From: Candidatus Methylophosphatis roskildensis
GTDB lineage: Bacteria; Pseudomonadota; Gammaproteobacteria; Burkholderiales; Rhodocyclaceae
Direction: 5' to 3'
Assembly (NCBI GenBank): GCA_016708905.1
Contig: JADJEV010000004.1
Coordinates: 806,001-870,000, forward strand
Length of the DNA stretch: 64,000 nt
In this document: piece by piece, positions 36,883-46,300 of the stretch
How the letters are laid out: each line of letters starts with the position of its first letter
Position numbering within the stretch: position 1 is the first letter of the stretch
The notes under the pieces: generated by a model
Told to the model about the DNA's origin: nothing
Databases searched by the model: none
Seen by the model: only the letters and a program-made list of their open reading frames with translations
Program-made: the position numbers and the translations under genes

Positions 36883-37454
36883 GGCTTTTTCTCCTTCAGC
36901 AGTTGTCGATAATAGCCTTCGTGGAACACGTTGCGCTCGTCGCCCTGCTGCTCGAACACCAGCTCCGGGCTGTCGCCGTCGTTCATGAAACAGGTGCACC
37001 GATCCACACGGTGGCCGAACGCGTCCAGCAGTTGGTGCAGGCTGCGCGGAAAGCGACGCTCGATATCGCTCAGCGGAATGTCGTGGCCGCCGTGTGCGAC
37101 TCGCTCGGCGACACGCAGCTTCGACATCTCCGCGTTGGGCAGCGCCAGATAGATCAGCTCCACACGCCAGCCGTCGAAGTGCAATCGTTCAGTCAGGCGT
37201 AGATAGCTGCGTCCTGCCAGCGTGGTTTCGAACGCGAAGTTCTCGCGGGCCACGACGCAAGCTGCGAGTTCGCGAAGAAAGATGCGGCTGGCCGCCAGCA
37301 GTTCGCGTTCCGGTGCGAGCGGCGACAGCCCGGCGGCGATGAGGTCGGCGTTAATGAACCGGGCAGTGCCTGCCACCCTCGGCAGGTATTCCAGCGCGAA
37401 GGTCGTTTTGCCCGCGCCATTGGGGCCGGCGATGATCCAGCAGGTGGGCGTCAT
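36879..37454 (-). CDS. Zeta-toxin-like P-loop kinase
   Basis: The 191-residue protein begins MTPTCWIIAGPNGAGKTTFA with a Walker A motif at 10-17. It continues with FINADLIAAGLSP, the substrate-loop Asp/Leu segment of zeta/PezT kinases, and ENFAFETTLAGRSYLRL near 85. Zeta toxins phosphorylate UDP-N-acetylglucosamine and block wall synthesis; this chromosomal subfamily is less well characterised. It sits inside the restriction operon, overlapping the methylase-specificity fusion by ATGA upstream and a small gene by TTGA downstream. An addiction role for the restriction locus is plausible. Confidence 0.8.
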   Translation of the reverse strand: MTPTCWIIAGPNGAGKTTFALEYLPRVAGTARFINADLIAAGLSPLAPERELLAASRIFLRELAACVVARENFAFETTLAGRSYLRLTERLHFDGWRVELIYLALPNAEMSKLRVAERVAHGGHDIPLSDIERRFPRSLHQLLDAFGHRVDRCTCFMNDGDSPELVFEQQGDERNVFHEGYYRQLLKEKKP

Positions 37455-38485
37455 GAGGCCATGACTTCCAGCGGGATCTGCCCGGTGACGGCGGCGGTGA
37501 TCAGGGCGGCGCGGCGTTCGGATAGCAAAGCCAAAGAAGCAGACACTTGCCTCGTCATTGACTGAAATCGCTCCTCTGCGCGTTGAAGGCAATTCACTAT
37601 CTCAGTCTGCTCGGAGAGCGGAGGTAATGGCGTCAGCCAATCCAAGACGTGGCCTTGCGAAACCTTGACCATCGATCCACTTGAGCCCCTTGCATCGCGA
37701 CGAATCTGAACGCGAGCTGCTGCTGTCGTTAGGAAAGAAGTCAGATATTCGGGAAGAATTTTCTCCTCTTGTACCCGAAGTCTGTAAATGAGGTCAGGAA
37801 GTAACAGATTTGGCTCGTCAGTGCCGCAGGCCGGGTCGCAGATGGTGACGATCACCCCGGCCTGGGTGAGCACCCCGGTGTCGGGCTCCAGCAGCAGGTT
37901 GACCATGAGCTGGATCACTTCACGCGGGGTGAAGTGATCGCCAGCCGTTTCATTGGCGGCTTCGTTGAAGCGCCGGATCAGGTCTTCGAACACCAGGCCC
38001 ATGGTGATGTTGTCGACCTTGCGCGGATGCAGGTCGATCTCGGCGAACTGGGCAACCACCTGGTAGAGACGATTGGATTCTTCGAGCTTCTCGATCTCCT
38101 TGTCGAACTCGAAGCGCTCGAAGATCTTGCGAATGTTCTCGGAGAAGCCGTTGATGTAGTCGGCCAGGTGGCGACCGATGTTGTCCGGGTCGCCTTTGAG
38201 CTTGTAGAAGTCGAGCTGGCTGTGGTTGTGGAAGCCGAGCGGGACGCCGTCCTCATCCTTGGCCAGGTTGTTGAGGATGGCGTCAATGTTGGGGATGCCC
38301 TTGCTGCTCAGTTCGGCATGGCGCTTGAGCACGGCATCCTTGCTGGACGCGAGCACGGCATCGAAACGGCGCAGCACGGTCAGCGGCAGCATGACGCGCT
38401 CGTACTGCGGTGGACGGTAAGGGCCACGCAGCAGGTCGGCGACGGACCAGATGAAGTTGGCGAGTTGTTGGAAGTTGGCGCTCAT
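37451..38485 (-). CDS. HsdM-HsdS deletion fusion (inactive modification/specificity protein)
   Basis: Residues 1 to about 220 are the N-terminus of a type I methylase (QLANFIWSVADLLRGPYRPP, ETAGDHFTPREVIQLMVNLL), ending inside the SAM motif at ICDPACGT. The next residues, DEPNLLLPDLIYRLR, belong to the second half of a specificity subunit and continue to its conserved end (SQGHVLDWLTPLPPLSEQ, ALLSERRAALITAAVTG). The junction is at about 37818-37822. The catalytic NPPF motif, the rest of HsdM and the first target-recognition domain are missing, so methylation should be impossible. The frame is open throughout, consistent with one clean in-frame deletion of more than 1.5 kb. The ATG at 38485 is the conserved HsdM start. 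Confidence 0.85.
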   Translation of the reverse strand: MSANFQQLANFIWSVADLLRGPYRPPQYERVMLPLTVLRRFDAVLASSKDAVLKRHAELSSKGIPNIDAILNNLAKDEDGVPLGFHNHSQLDFYKLKGDPDNIGRHLADYINGFSENIRKIFERFEFDKEIEKLEESNRLYQVVAQFAEIDLHPRKVDNITMGLVFEDLIRRFNEAANETAGDHFTPREVIQLMVNLLLEPDTGVLTQAGVIVTICDPACGTDEPNLLLPDLIYRLRVQEEKILPEYLTSFLTTAAARVQIRRDARGSSGSMVKVSQGHVLDWLTPLPPLSEQTEIVNCLQRAEERFQSMTRQVSASLALLSERRAALITAAVTGQIPLEVMAS

Positions 38486-38647
38486 GGGTGCGTCCTGATA
38501 TACGAGAGGTTCGGTTGCGCTGCTATCGCCCACGGCGCACCGTCGGTGGCGATAGAACGCTTTGATTCATGGGGCCGGCGCCGGCGTATCGCCCATTCGC
38601 TATTGCCCAGCTATCGCCCATATGGCGCAAGTTGTCCGATAGCCGGT

Positions 38648-40285
38648 TCATGACACTGCCCAGTACCGCCGCCAGCGGTAGTTGCCTTCAAAGCGCACCG
38701 CGCCGCGCTCGATCAACTCTTCCAGCGCTCGCTTGACTTGCTTGGGGTGAATCTCGCCACCAATGCGCCGGTGGATGTCGCTTATCGCGGATTCGGGGTA
38801 GCGCTGCAGGTCTTCAAGCACCAGCGCCGCCAAGCGATGCGGCTCGATGCGCTTGAGAGTCGTCTCGCCAGTGAACTTGAGGCTGCGCAGCAGGCCCGGG
38901 TCAACAAAATAGCGCGTGGCCTGGGTGCGGCCGGCGCTCTGCACCAGATGCCAGTCCAGCAGGCGCTTGATCCAGGGCTGGAGTGCTTCGACCGATGGCA
39001 GTTCAAGGGTGGTTGCCAGCTCGCGGGCGGTCAGGGCGTCGTGCTGGGTCAGGAGGCCGAGAGCAATGCGCTCGCGCTGGGTGAGCTGGTAGGTCTGATC
39101 TGCCTTGGCGATGAAGTCGATGACCTCGGGCTTGAGGATGCGACGGCGCACCGTCACCTGCACGCGGTCGTGGGTTTCGATAAGCTCCGGCGCAGGGCGG
39201 CCTTGAGACAGCAGCACCTCGAAGATCTTGTCGAAGCCACTGCCTTCGCGTTCCATCAGCTTCAGGTCGTGGAACAGGCGGGCCAGGTGCTCGTTGCGGC
39301 GCACGGTGGTGTGCAGCACGTTCTGCGGCGTGACACCCAGTGGCAGCGGGCCGGGGTTGACCACCTCCAGTCGGTCCGGGTGAAGATTCAGGAAGATGTC
39401 GCCGCGCTGGGTGTAGGGGCGGTGCACCAGTGCGTTGACCAGGAGCTCACGCACCACGATTTCGTCGAAGGCGGGCACGTTCTGGCGGTACAGGCCATCG
39501 GGCAGTTCGTAGCGCTCGCGGAAGTCGGGCACCTCCAGCCAGACCGCCTCGATCAGCTCCATCGGGCTTTGCGTGTGGTCGTCCCACACCAGCTTGTTCA
39601 CCTTCTGGCCGTGCTCGTCGTACTTGATGAACTGGATGACCGGTGAAGTGGTTAGTTGGGCGCGGTGATGCTGGCGACCAAGGCAGAGCACGCCCAAGTT
39701 GGTGAGATCGCGCCCCTGCGCGAGCTGATAGTGGTCGAGTAGCTCGTCGTCGGATTTTTCCTTGACCGAGGCCTTGACGCGGTCGGATGCGCGCAATGCC
39801 TGCAGCAGCTTGACACGCTGGGTGGCATCCGCCTCCACGCGAGGGATATGCAGGGTGGTCTGCGTCTCCCACGGCAGCGCGGAACGCTCGCTGGCCAGCC
39901 GCATCACGTCGTCGCCCGTGACGGGCTTGCTCTGATCAGCGACGCGCAGAAAGTAGCGGCCGTCGGTGGTGGATGCCACAGCGAGGGCACGGGGAATGCG
40001 CAACTCGATGTACTGGCCGCCATTGGGGGCGGTGACGACATCAGGCAGCACGGCAACGTTGACGGTGCGCTCGGCCAGCTTTCGCCGAACGGTGTCGGGC
40101 AGGTCGGCGGGAACCCGTTGACTGGCTGGCGGCGCATCCTGCCCCTCCTCCACACCCAGCAGCAAACGACCGCCCGTTGCATTGGCAAAGGCGATGCAAT
40201 CCTTGGCGATTTCGTTCCAGTCTGCCGTCTTGCCGGTCACTGCCCGCAAGGACTTCTGGTCGAGGAGTTGCCCTTCCAGGCTCAC
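38648..40285 (-). CDS. AlbA_2/Schlafen-type DNA-binding protein with GHKL-like C-terminal domain
   Basis: The 545-residue protein starts at a GTG (VSLEGQLLDQKSLRAVTG) behind GGGGAAAG. An AlbA_2 (Schlafen AAA_4) domain covers about 1-130 (IAKDCIAFANATGGRLLLGV). A HATPase_c_4-like region follows at about 270-330 (LLVNALVHRPYTQRGDIF, LHPDRLEVVNPGPLP). Winged-helix segments occupy the C-terminus. Such proteins are frequent companions of type I restriction systems and are thought to be regulators or nucleic-acid-binding accessory factors; the exact role is not known. It follows a small HTH gene by 22 bases. Confidence 0.78.
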   Translation of the reverse strand: MSLEGQLLDQKSLRAVTGKTADWNEIAKDCIAFANATGGRLLLGVEEGQDAPPASQRVPADLPDTVRRKLAERTVNVAVLPDVVTAPNGGQYIELRIPRALAVASTTDGRYFLRVADQSKPVTGDDVMRLASERSALPWETQTTLHIPRVEADATQRVKLLQALRASDRVKASVKEKSDDELLDHYQLAQGRDLTNLGVLCLGRQHHRAQLTTSPVIQFIKYDEHGQKVNKLVWDDHTQSPMELIEAVWLEVPDFRERYELPDGLYRQNVPAFDEIVVRELLVNALVHRPYTQRGDIFLNLHPDRLEVVNPGPLPLGVTPQNVLHTTVRRNEHLARLFHDLKLMEREGSGFDKIFEVLLSQGRPAPELIETHDRVQVTVRRRILKPEVIDFIAKADQTYQLTQRERIALGLLTQHDALTARELATTLELPSVEALQPWIKRLLDWHLVQSAGRTQATRYFVDPGLLRSLKFTGETTLKRIEPHRLAALVLEDLQRYPESAISDIHRRIGGEIHPKQVKRALEELIERGAVRFEGNYRWRRYWAVS

Positions 40286-40307
40286 GCGATTCTTTCCCCG
40301 CGGTGCT

Positions 40308-40514
40308 TCATTTCGTTTCGCCCCTTCTCTCCGGCTCGTCGTCGGCCCCGCCCGCGCGCACCCATTCATCGACCTCGGACAGCTGGAATTTCCACAGCCG
40401 GCCGATCTTGTGTGCGGGCAGGCCTTTGCGCTCCCGCCAGCGGTAGACGGTGTCTTTCACGACGCCCAGATGCTGGGCAACTTCGCTTGCGGTGACCCAC
40501 GGTTCGGCATTCAT
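40308..40514 (-). CDS. Excisionase-like HTH_17 DNA-binding protein
   Basis: The 68-residue protein MNAEPWVTASEVAQHLGVVK has a MerR-like winged helix with DTVYRWRERKGLPAHKIG and RLWKFQLSEVDEWV, the classic HTH_17/excisionase pattern. It heads the minus-strand restriction gene set and is likely either its regulator or a relic of the element's excision machinery. Confidence 0.85.
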   Translation of the reverse strand: MNAEPWVTASEVAQHLGVVKDTVYRWRERKGLPAHKIGRLWKFQLSEVDEWVRAGGADDEPERRGETK

Positions 40515-40739
40515 GGCATTGGTACTCGCGCGCGCCTCAGAGTCGTCTTAAATCGTCATCAGTCTAACAGGAGGTCACTTCAGCGGCCATCGTTGCCGGG
40601 CTTGCGGTAGCCCAAGGGGCGAAACGCAAGAACGGGGCCTTCGGCAACAGGCGGGAATGGGTAACGAGTGGCCCGATTACCCCTTTGGAAGCGGCGATTG
40701 CCTCTTTCCGGGCGGAAGCGGCCGGCGCCACCGATTGAT

Positions 40740-41012
40740 GCCGAACCGGCGAACGCCGTCGATGATCTCCAACTTCTGGAGGGCATCCCGGTCCGCTCCG
40801 GCACCAAGCTCGCCGCGTTGGTGGTGGCTCTGTGCCGCCCGCAGGGCGCGACCACCCTGCAACTGATGCTGGCCACTGGCTGGCAGCAGCACACGGTGCG
40901 TGGCGCGATCTCGGCGCAGGTGCGCAAGAAGCTGGGCATCAACGTGGTGGCGGCCAAGGTCGCCGGCGGCGAGACGGTGTACCGCATCGGCCGACCGAGC
41001 CGCCACGAAGGG
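40740..41012 (+). pseudogene. Truncated DUF3489-domain gene
   Basis: The plus strand encodes GTKLAALVVALCRPQGATTL, then GWQQHTVRGAISAQVRKKLG and AAKVAGGETVYRIGRP, the conserved DUF3489 helix-turn-helix-like domain found in mobile elements. There is no proper start, and the frame runs into the 403-bp dacB repeat at 41045, which replaces its end. It is a fragment left at the island junction. Confidence 0.7.
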
Positions 41013-41044
41013 TCGGAACCCAATTCCCACCCTTGGGGTATGCA

Positions 41045-41254
41045 CGCATGCGCGACACGCCGGTCGCTGGCAATGCGCGCGTCAAGACCGGCACCGTATC
41101 GGATGCGCGCGGCCTGGCCGGCCGCCTGCAGTCGGCCGGCGGCAGCACGGTGCTGTTCGCGATACTCATCAATCATCCGCGCGCCGGTCTGGCCACCGGC
41201 CTGATCGACCGCCTGACCGAACGCCTGCAGGCCGGGCTCACGCAGCGTCGCTAG
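41045..41254 (+). pseudogene. Second copy of the dacB 3' end
   Basis: These 70 codons reproduce the end of dacB, including the VKTGT motif, and end LQAGLTQRR plus stop (LQAGLTQHR in the complete gene). No promoter, start or N-terminal part is present. Most differences from the complete gene are single-base substitutions, suggesting the copy came with the island from a related strain or has diverged in place. Confidence 0.92.
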
Positions 41255-41447
41255 AAGCCGCGCCAGCTGGCGATCTGCGAGGCGGCATGGCTGGAGGCCG
41301 CATGGAGAGGGGCTCTGCGGGCACTATTGCCTGAAACGACCGCCCGGTGCGGCTCTCGGGGTGGTGCGCTGTGGAAGAGCGAAACTGCAGACCGGGGCGG
41401 ATGCCGCGGATGAACTGCGCTGACGGCAAAGGATGTCGGACTTCCGG
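41045..41447 (+). repeat. 403-bp direct repeat, copy 2
   Basis: This is the partner of 32878-33280, with the same orientation and length and no gaps. It covers the dacB 3' fragment and 193 bases of the native downstream flank, then stops where the toxin-antitoxin genes begin. Confidence 0.93.
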
Positions 41448-41476
41448 AGATTTGCTGATGCTGATCCAGGTGCGGG

Positions 41477-41821
41477 CTACGCGCCGAGCAGCCTGCGTGC
41501 CAGCACCGACTGCATATCCCGTCGGCCATCGGCAATCAGGTAGATGATGACGAGGCTGCCCGCGACCCGGTAGATCACCCGGTAGGGCTTGAACGAGGTC
41601 TGCCGGTATTCCTTGATGCCCAGCGCGGCGAGTGCCTTCGGGTAGCTGCCGCGCTCCGGAAACCTCGACAAGCCGAGAGCGACCTTCATCAACTGGTCGA
41701 GCACGTAGTTGGCGTTGGCCACGCAGTCGAACTCGGCGATGTAATCGTGGAGTGCCTCCAGATCCTGCTCCGCACCCTCGGTGATCAGGACTTCGAACCT
41801 GGCAGGCGTTCCTGCCATCAC
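41477..41821 (-). CDS. ParE/RelE-family toxin
   Basis: The protein of about 113 residues (FEVLITEGAEQDLEALHDYI, ALAALGIKEYRQTSFKPYRV, IYRVAGSLVIIYLIADGRRD) has the RelE/ParE plasmid-stabilisation fold. Members cleave mRNA on the ribosome (RelE) or poison gyrase (ParE). A conserved Arg/Tyr cluster (KEYRQTSFKPYRVIYRV) is present. Its start (GTG 41821 or ATG 41818) overlaps the end of the antitoxin gene. Confidence 0.9.
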   Translation of the reverse strand: MMAGTPARFEVLITEGAEQDLEALHDYIAEFDCVANANYVLDQLMKVALGLSRFPERGSYPKALAALGIKEYRQTSFKPYRVIYRVAGSLVIIYLIADGRRDMQSVLARRLLGA

Positions 41822-42093
41822 GAGGCAGGTCGCTTGGCCCGCAGACGGTCAACGACATCCGCCACAGGCTTGAGCTTGCCAGCGGCCACGTCCTGATTGC
41901 CCAGCGCCAGGATTTTCAGCAGCGCCAATGTCTCCTGGGTTTCCTCGTATGTGGCCACGTCCTGCAGGACGGCCTTGGCCTCACCGTTTTGCGTGATGAC
42001 CAAGGGCTCACGCCGCTCTGCGAGGCGCGTCAGAACCTCGGCTGCATTGGCCTTGAGATAGCTGATCGGCTTGACTTGAGATGAGTAGCGCAC
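41818..42093 (-). CDS. Phd/YefM-family antitoxin
   Basis: The 91-residue protein from a GTG at 42093 (VRYSSQVKPISYLKANAAEV) carries the Phd/YefM DNA-binding region (LAERREPLVITQNGEAKAVL) and a C-terminal toxin-binding tail. AGGGG about eight bases upstream supports this start rather than the TTG at 42114. It pairs with the ParE/RelE toxin and should repress the two-gene operon. Confidence 0.88.
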   Translation of the reverse strand: MRYSSQVKPISYLKANAAEVLTRLAERREPLVITQNGEAKAVLQDVATYEETQETLALLKILALGNQDVAAGKLKPVADVVDRLRAKRPAS

Positions 42094-42156
42094 GACTGAG
42101 CCCCTGACTTTCAATAAGGACTGAATTTAGTCCTTTTACGGACTCTTCGCAACAGG

Positions 42157-43350
42157 CTACCGATTGTCATAGTCAGCGAGGAGCTCTTGAAGGCGATGGG
42201 TCACCCAGCCGAAGCCAACGTGCTCTTGCTCCAAGCGCAGGCGCTGGCGGATGCGGTTGTCGCGCAAATCGTCGTACAGCGCGCGCTCGTCTGGCGTCAG
42301 CTTCTGCAGGTCCACCAGCAAGGGCTTGTCCTCGACGCCCCAGACTGCCGTGTGCGCAGCCAGTGTTGCCCGGTCCATCAGGAATGAATCCACGTGGGCG
42401 AAGTGGCTGCGCAATTTATCCAGGATGGCGAAACCGTGAGTGTCGATATCGCCCCAGTAGTACATCATGCAATCGTTCAGCCAACGACTGCGCGCCAGTG
42501 CGTCCCAGCCGTAGCCGGCACCAAAGATCACGATGGCCTCCTTCGCACGCGGGAAGGCCAGAAAGTTGGTCTCGTTCTCGGTAATGAATACTCGCCGAAC
42601 GGGAAGCCGAAGGCGGCTGAAGCTGTCGGCGTCCAGCGCGATGTCAGGGCAATCCGGACCGGGTACCGACTGAATTTCCGGATCGAGCACCCGCAAGCGA
42701 ATGCGTGTCGGCTTATCCAAGAAGCCGTAGCGGAAGGCAAACTGGTTGAGGCCGGTCTTCGTGGCATCAATTGCGTCGGCAGGAAGCGCCAGATCGAGCA
42801 GTTCCGCGAGGACGCTGCGATGCGCTTCGATGAACTTGGTATGTAAGCCGGGCAAATCCACCTGACGCAAGTAGATGCCAGGGCGCGGTCGGTCCATGAT
42901 CCAGCTCACGACCTCCAGCAATCGGCGCCAATCCTCGGCCAGCTCCAAGGCTTGCAGGGGGCGCTTTTCCAGCCACGGCAGCAAGGCGGGGTTGGCCTGC
43001 CGAGTTGCAGAAATCAGCGCGGAGAAGCGATCCCACTCTCGACGCTTGCCAAGCCAGCTGAGGGCGTCATCGATCGAATTGACCCAGGCACTTGCAGGCA
43101 GCCGTTGTACCCCTTGAACCCGGTGGCGGATTTCCTGCCATTCCATATGCAGCACCGCGACAGACGACAGGCCGGCCGCCCAAGCACGCACCGAATCGAA
43201 GCGATCCGTGATGTCTGCCGAAGCCGGAACCTTGAGCGTTAGGCGCATTGGAAAGCGCGCGTGGCCTGTCACGGCGTCCCGCAGAAACTCCCCGCGTTCC
43301 CACAGCCGCGCAAGTTGCGCCTGTAAATCCTTCGGACCAGTCCAACTCAC
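42157..43350 (-). CDS. jetD: Wadjet system nuclease subunit JetD
   Basis: The 397-residue protein is the DUF3322/DUF2220 component of Wadjet, a TOPRIM-type nuclease subunit that cuts closed circular plasmid DNA after the SMC motor has extruded it. Residues of the TOPRIM site are visible: Glu in VFITENETNFLAF near 266 and the Asp pair in YYWGDIDTHGFAIL near 306. An N-terminal winged-helix and arm region binds the SMC subunit. The start overlaps the jetC stop by ATGA. It is the last gene of the jetABCD operon. Confidence 0.92.
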   Translation of the reverse strand: MSWTGPKDLQAQLARLWERGEFLRDAVTGHARFPMRLTLKVPASADITDRFDSVRAWAAGLSSVAVLHMEWQEIRHRVQGVQRLPASAWVNSIDDALSWLGKRREWDRFSALISATRQANPALLPWLEKRPLQALELAEDWRRLLEVVSWIMDRPRPGIYLRQVDLPGLHTKFIEAHRSVLAELLDLALPADAIDATKTGLNQFAFRYGFLDKPTRIRLRVLDPEIQSVPGPDCPDIALDADSFSRLRLPVRRVFITENETNFLAFPRAKEAIVIFGAGYGWDALARSRWLNDCMMYYWGDIDTHGFAILDKLRSHFAHVDSFLMDRATLAAHTAVWGVEDKPLLVDLQKLTPDERALYDDLRDNRIRQRLRLEQEHVGFGWVTHRLQELLADYDNR

Positions 43351-46300
43351 TGCACTATCTCCAGGGAAGGCGGCGCCAGCATCGCCTTCTGTGCCCGGTA
43401 TTCCTCGATGGACAGGTTGCGCAGCTTCGAGGCCCGACCGCCCTCGTTGTGCACAAAGCCTACACCGGACACGAAGGGTTCGATGATGTGGATCTTCTGC
43501 AGCGGCGTTACGATCAACAACTGCAGGTTGAGTTGCCGGAACAGCTTCATTCCGTACTGCGCGGACTCATCGGAGCCACGACTAAAGGCTTCGTCGATCA
43601 CCACGAAGCGGAAGGAGCGTGAGCGCACCGCACCCCATTCGAGCCCGAACTGATACGCCAGGCTGGCGGCCAGGATGGTGTAAGCCAGCTTCTCCTTCTG
43701 GCCGCCCGACTTGCCACCTGAGTCGGAGTAGTGCTCGTGCTCGCTGTTGTCCTCACGCCAACGCTCACTGGCGGCGAACAGAAACCAGTTGCGCACATCC
43801 GTCACCTTCGTCGTCCAGCGGCGGTCCTGCTCGGACAAGCCCTCTCTGCCCCGGAAGCGGTCGATGACGGCCTTGACCTGCAGGAACTTGGCTTCGGAAT
43901 ACTGGGCGTCGTCCGAACCCGTGACCGCGCCCTCGGTGCAAGCACGCAACTCCTGCTGGAAGTCCCGGATCTCGGCGTCTGGACTGGCCTGCGACTCCAG
44001 CACGATGTAGCGCCCGGGGTTGTAGTCGATCTCGCCCAGCGATTTGTTGATGTGGGCGATGCGCTCCTTGATGGTCTCGCGCTCGCGGGCCAGTTGGGCG
44101 TTGAAGTTGGCGATCTCGTTGATCGTGTTGACGTTGAGCAGCTCCTTGAAGCGGGCGACGAAGCGCGGAAGGTCATCGCGGTTCAATTGCGTCAGCAGGT
44201 TTTCGTACTCGAATGCCGCTTCAAGACTGGCATCCATTTCGGCCGTTTCGAGCTTGAACGCCTCCTTGAAGGAAGCCATGGCCTTGATGATCTTCTCGGC
44301 CAGGCGCTTGAGCTTGTGGTCTTCCGCATCGATCCGTGCCTGCAGCCAGGTACGCACGTCCTGCTCGCGGTTGTCGCAGGACTCGACAGTGAGTTGGTGC
44401 TCGCCCAACGCCTCGGCACGCATCACCTCCAGCGTCGACGCAAGCGCCTCATCCGCGACAGCACCCTGCCGCAGCGCCTCCGTTTGCTGGCGCAATTCCT
44501 GAGCGTCCGAGCGGCGTTGCTCAAGCCTCGCCCGCTTGTCGCGTATGCTTTGCAACTCGGTGTCCGTTTCCCTCTGCGCTCTTTGCAACGCGCGCAGGTT
44601 CTCGTTCAACTGCTTGAGAACATCTGACGCCGATTCCAGCCGGCTGCGCTCTTCCGTCAGTCGGGCGATCTCCGTGGCGACGCTGCCCCAGTCCAGTTCA
44701 TCGAAAGAAGTGAACTCTTCAAGGCGGGTGAGTGCATCGAGTCGGCTCGTGAGGCCTTGACGTTCCTTCTGGATCTCGCCGATCCGGCTCCCCACCTCAC
44801 CCAGCTGTAGTTCGAGTTGGTGGCGCTTGTTCTCCAGCGTGGCGATCTTGGCGCTGTTGCTCCAACCCAGCACGTAGCGGCTACGGTCGTCGATGCGGTG
44901 GCGGTCATCCTTCTCGTGCCGCCCGGTCGGATCCTTGATCTGGCCCGCGCGTGTGATGGCGCGCGCTTCCAGGCGGAACTGTTCTTGCGTGGCACAGCAG
45001 GCCACGTCGAAACGGTGGGCGAGCTCGCGCTCCAACCAGTCGTAATGGGGCGAATCGGGCTTGATGGCCAGCTTGCGCACAAGTGAATCGCGGTGCAGAT
45101 CCGGCAGTTCGCCGGCCTTGCGCGAGCGCACATGAAAGTACACCAGGCGGCCACGCAGATGGCTGCGATCCACCCACTCCGCCACGTTCCGGTAATGCGC
45201 ATCGGGCACCAGCAGTGCCAGGCCGAAGCCCCGCAACATGCGTTCGGCAGCACCTTCCCAGTCGCGCTCGTCGTCGCGCACCTGGATCAGCTCGCCAGCG
45301 AAGGGCATATCGTCGACGTTCAGGCCCAATGCCGCGCACATCGCCGCGCGGATCTGGATCTGCTGGTCATCGATGTTGCTGCGGCGGCGCTTGAGGCTGT
45401 CGATCTCGGCTGATAGCTGCTCGTGTTCCTGCTTGCCCTGGCGCAGCGTCACGCCATGCTCGGTGAGTGCGTTTTGCAGATCGGCATCGCGGTTGCATAC
45501 TTCTTCACGCCAGGCTTTGAACTGGCCGCGTTGGGCGGCGAAGATCGATGCCTCCGCTGCCACCGGCTCGCCCAATACGGCGGCCAACTCGCCGTAACGC
45601 CCGGCCTTGGCCTTGCGCATATCGCGCAACTGCTCTTTCTTGCGAATGTCGGCGGCGAGACGCTCCAGACGGTCCCCGCCGTTGTCGTTGATCGCCAGCT
45701 TCAGTTCATCGACCTGGCGGACCTGCTCCTCGTGGACGGACTCGAGCCGCCGCACGTGGACATCTACGCGCTCCCATTCCTCCGCCAGCAAGGCCAATCG
45801 CTTGTCGAGCAGACCCAGCTTCAGGCCCGCAAAGTGGGTTCGCAGGCTTTCACGGCAACGGCGCAAAGCTTCGACCTCGGCCACCAGCGCACCGTGTCGG
45901 CTGCAATCGGCCACCAGGGGCGTCAACCACTCCACTTGCTGCTGCGCCTTGAGTACCGCCTGATGGGCGCGATTGAGGTCGTCGAAGTGTCCGATCAGAG
46001 CCTGGATGCGCGGCGCCACCTCGAAGGGCTCCAGCATGTGGCTGCGCACGAAATCGGTCAGGTTGCCCACCGACTTCATCGACACCGTCTGGTGGAACAG
46101 CTCCAGCGCCTGGTCGTTCTCGATGCCGAAGCGGCGGCGGAACCAGGCCGCATAGGGCGGAAAGCTGTCGTGCAGTTCGGCCCCCAGCCCACGCAGCTTC
46201 TTGCGCAGTTGGGCGATGTCCGATCCGAAGTTGGCGAAGTCGGATGCAATCGACAGCGCCCGTTCCATGCCGAGGAAGAAGCGCGCCGGCTGTCCCTGGG

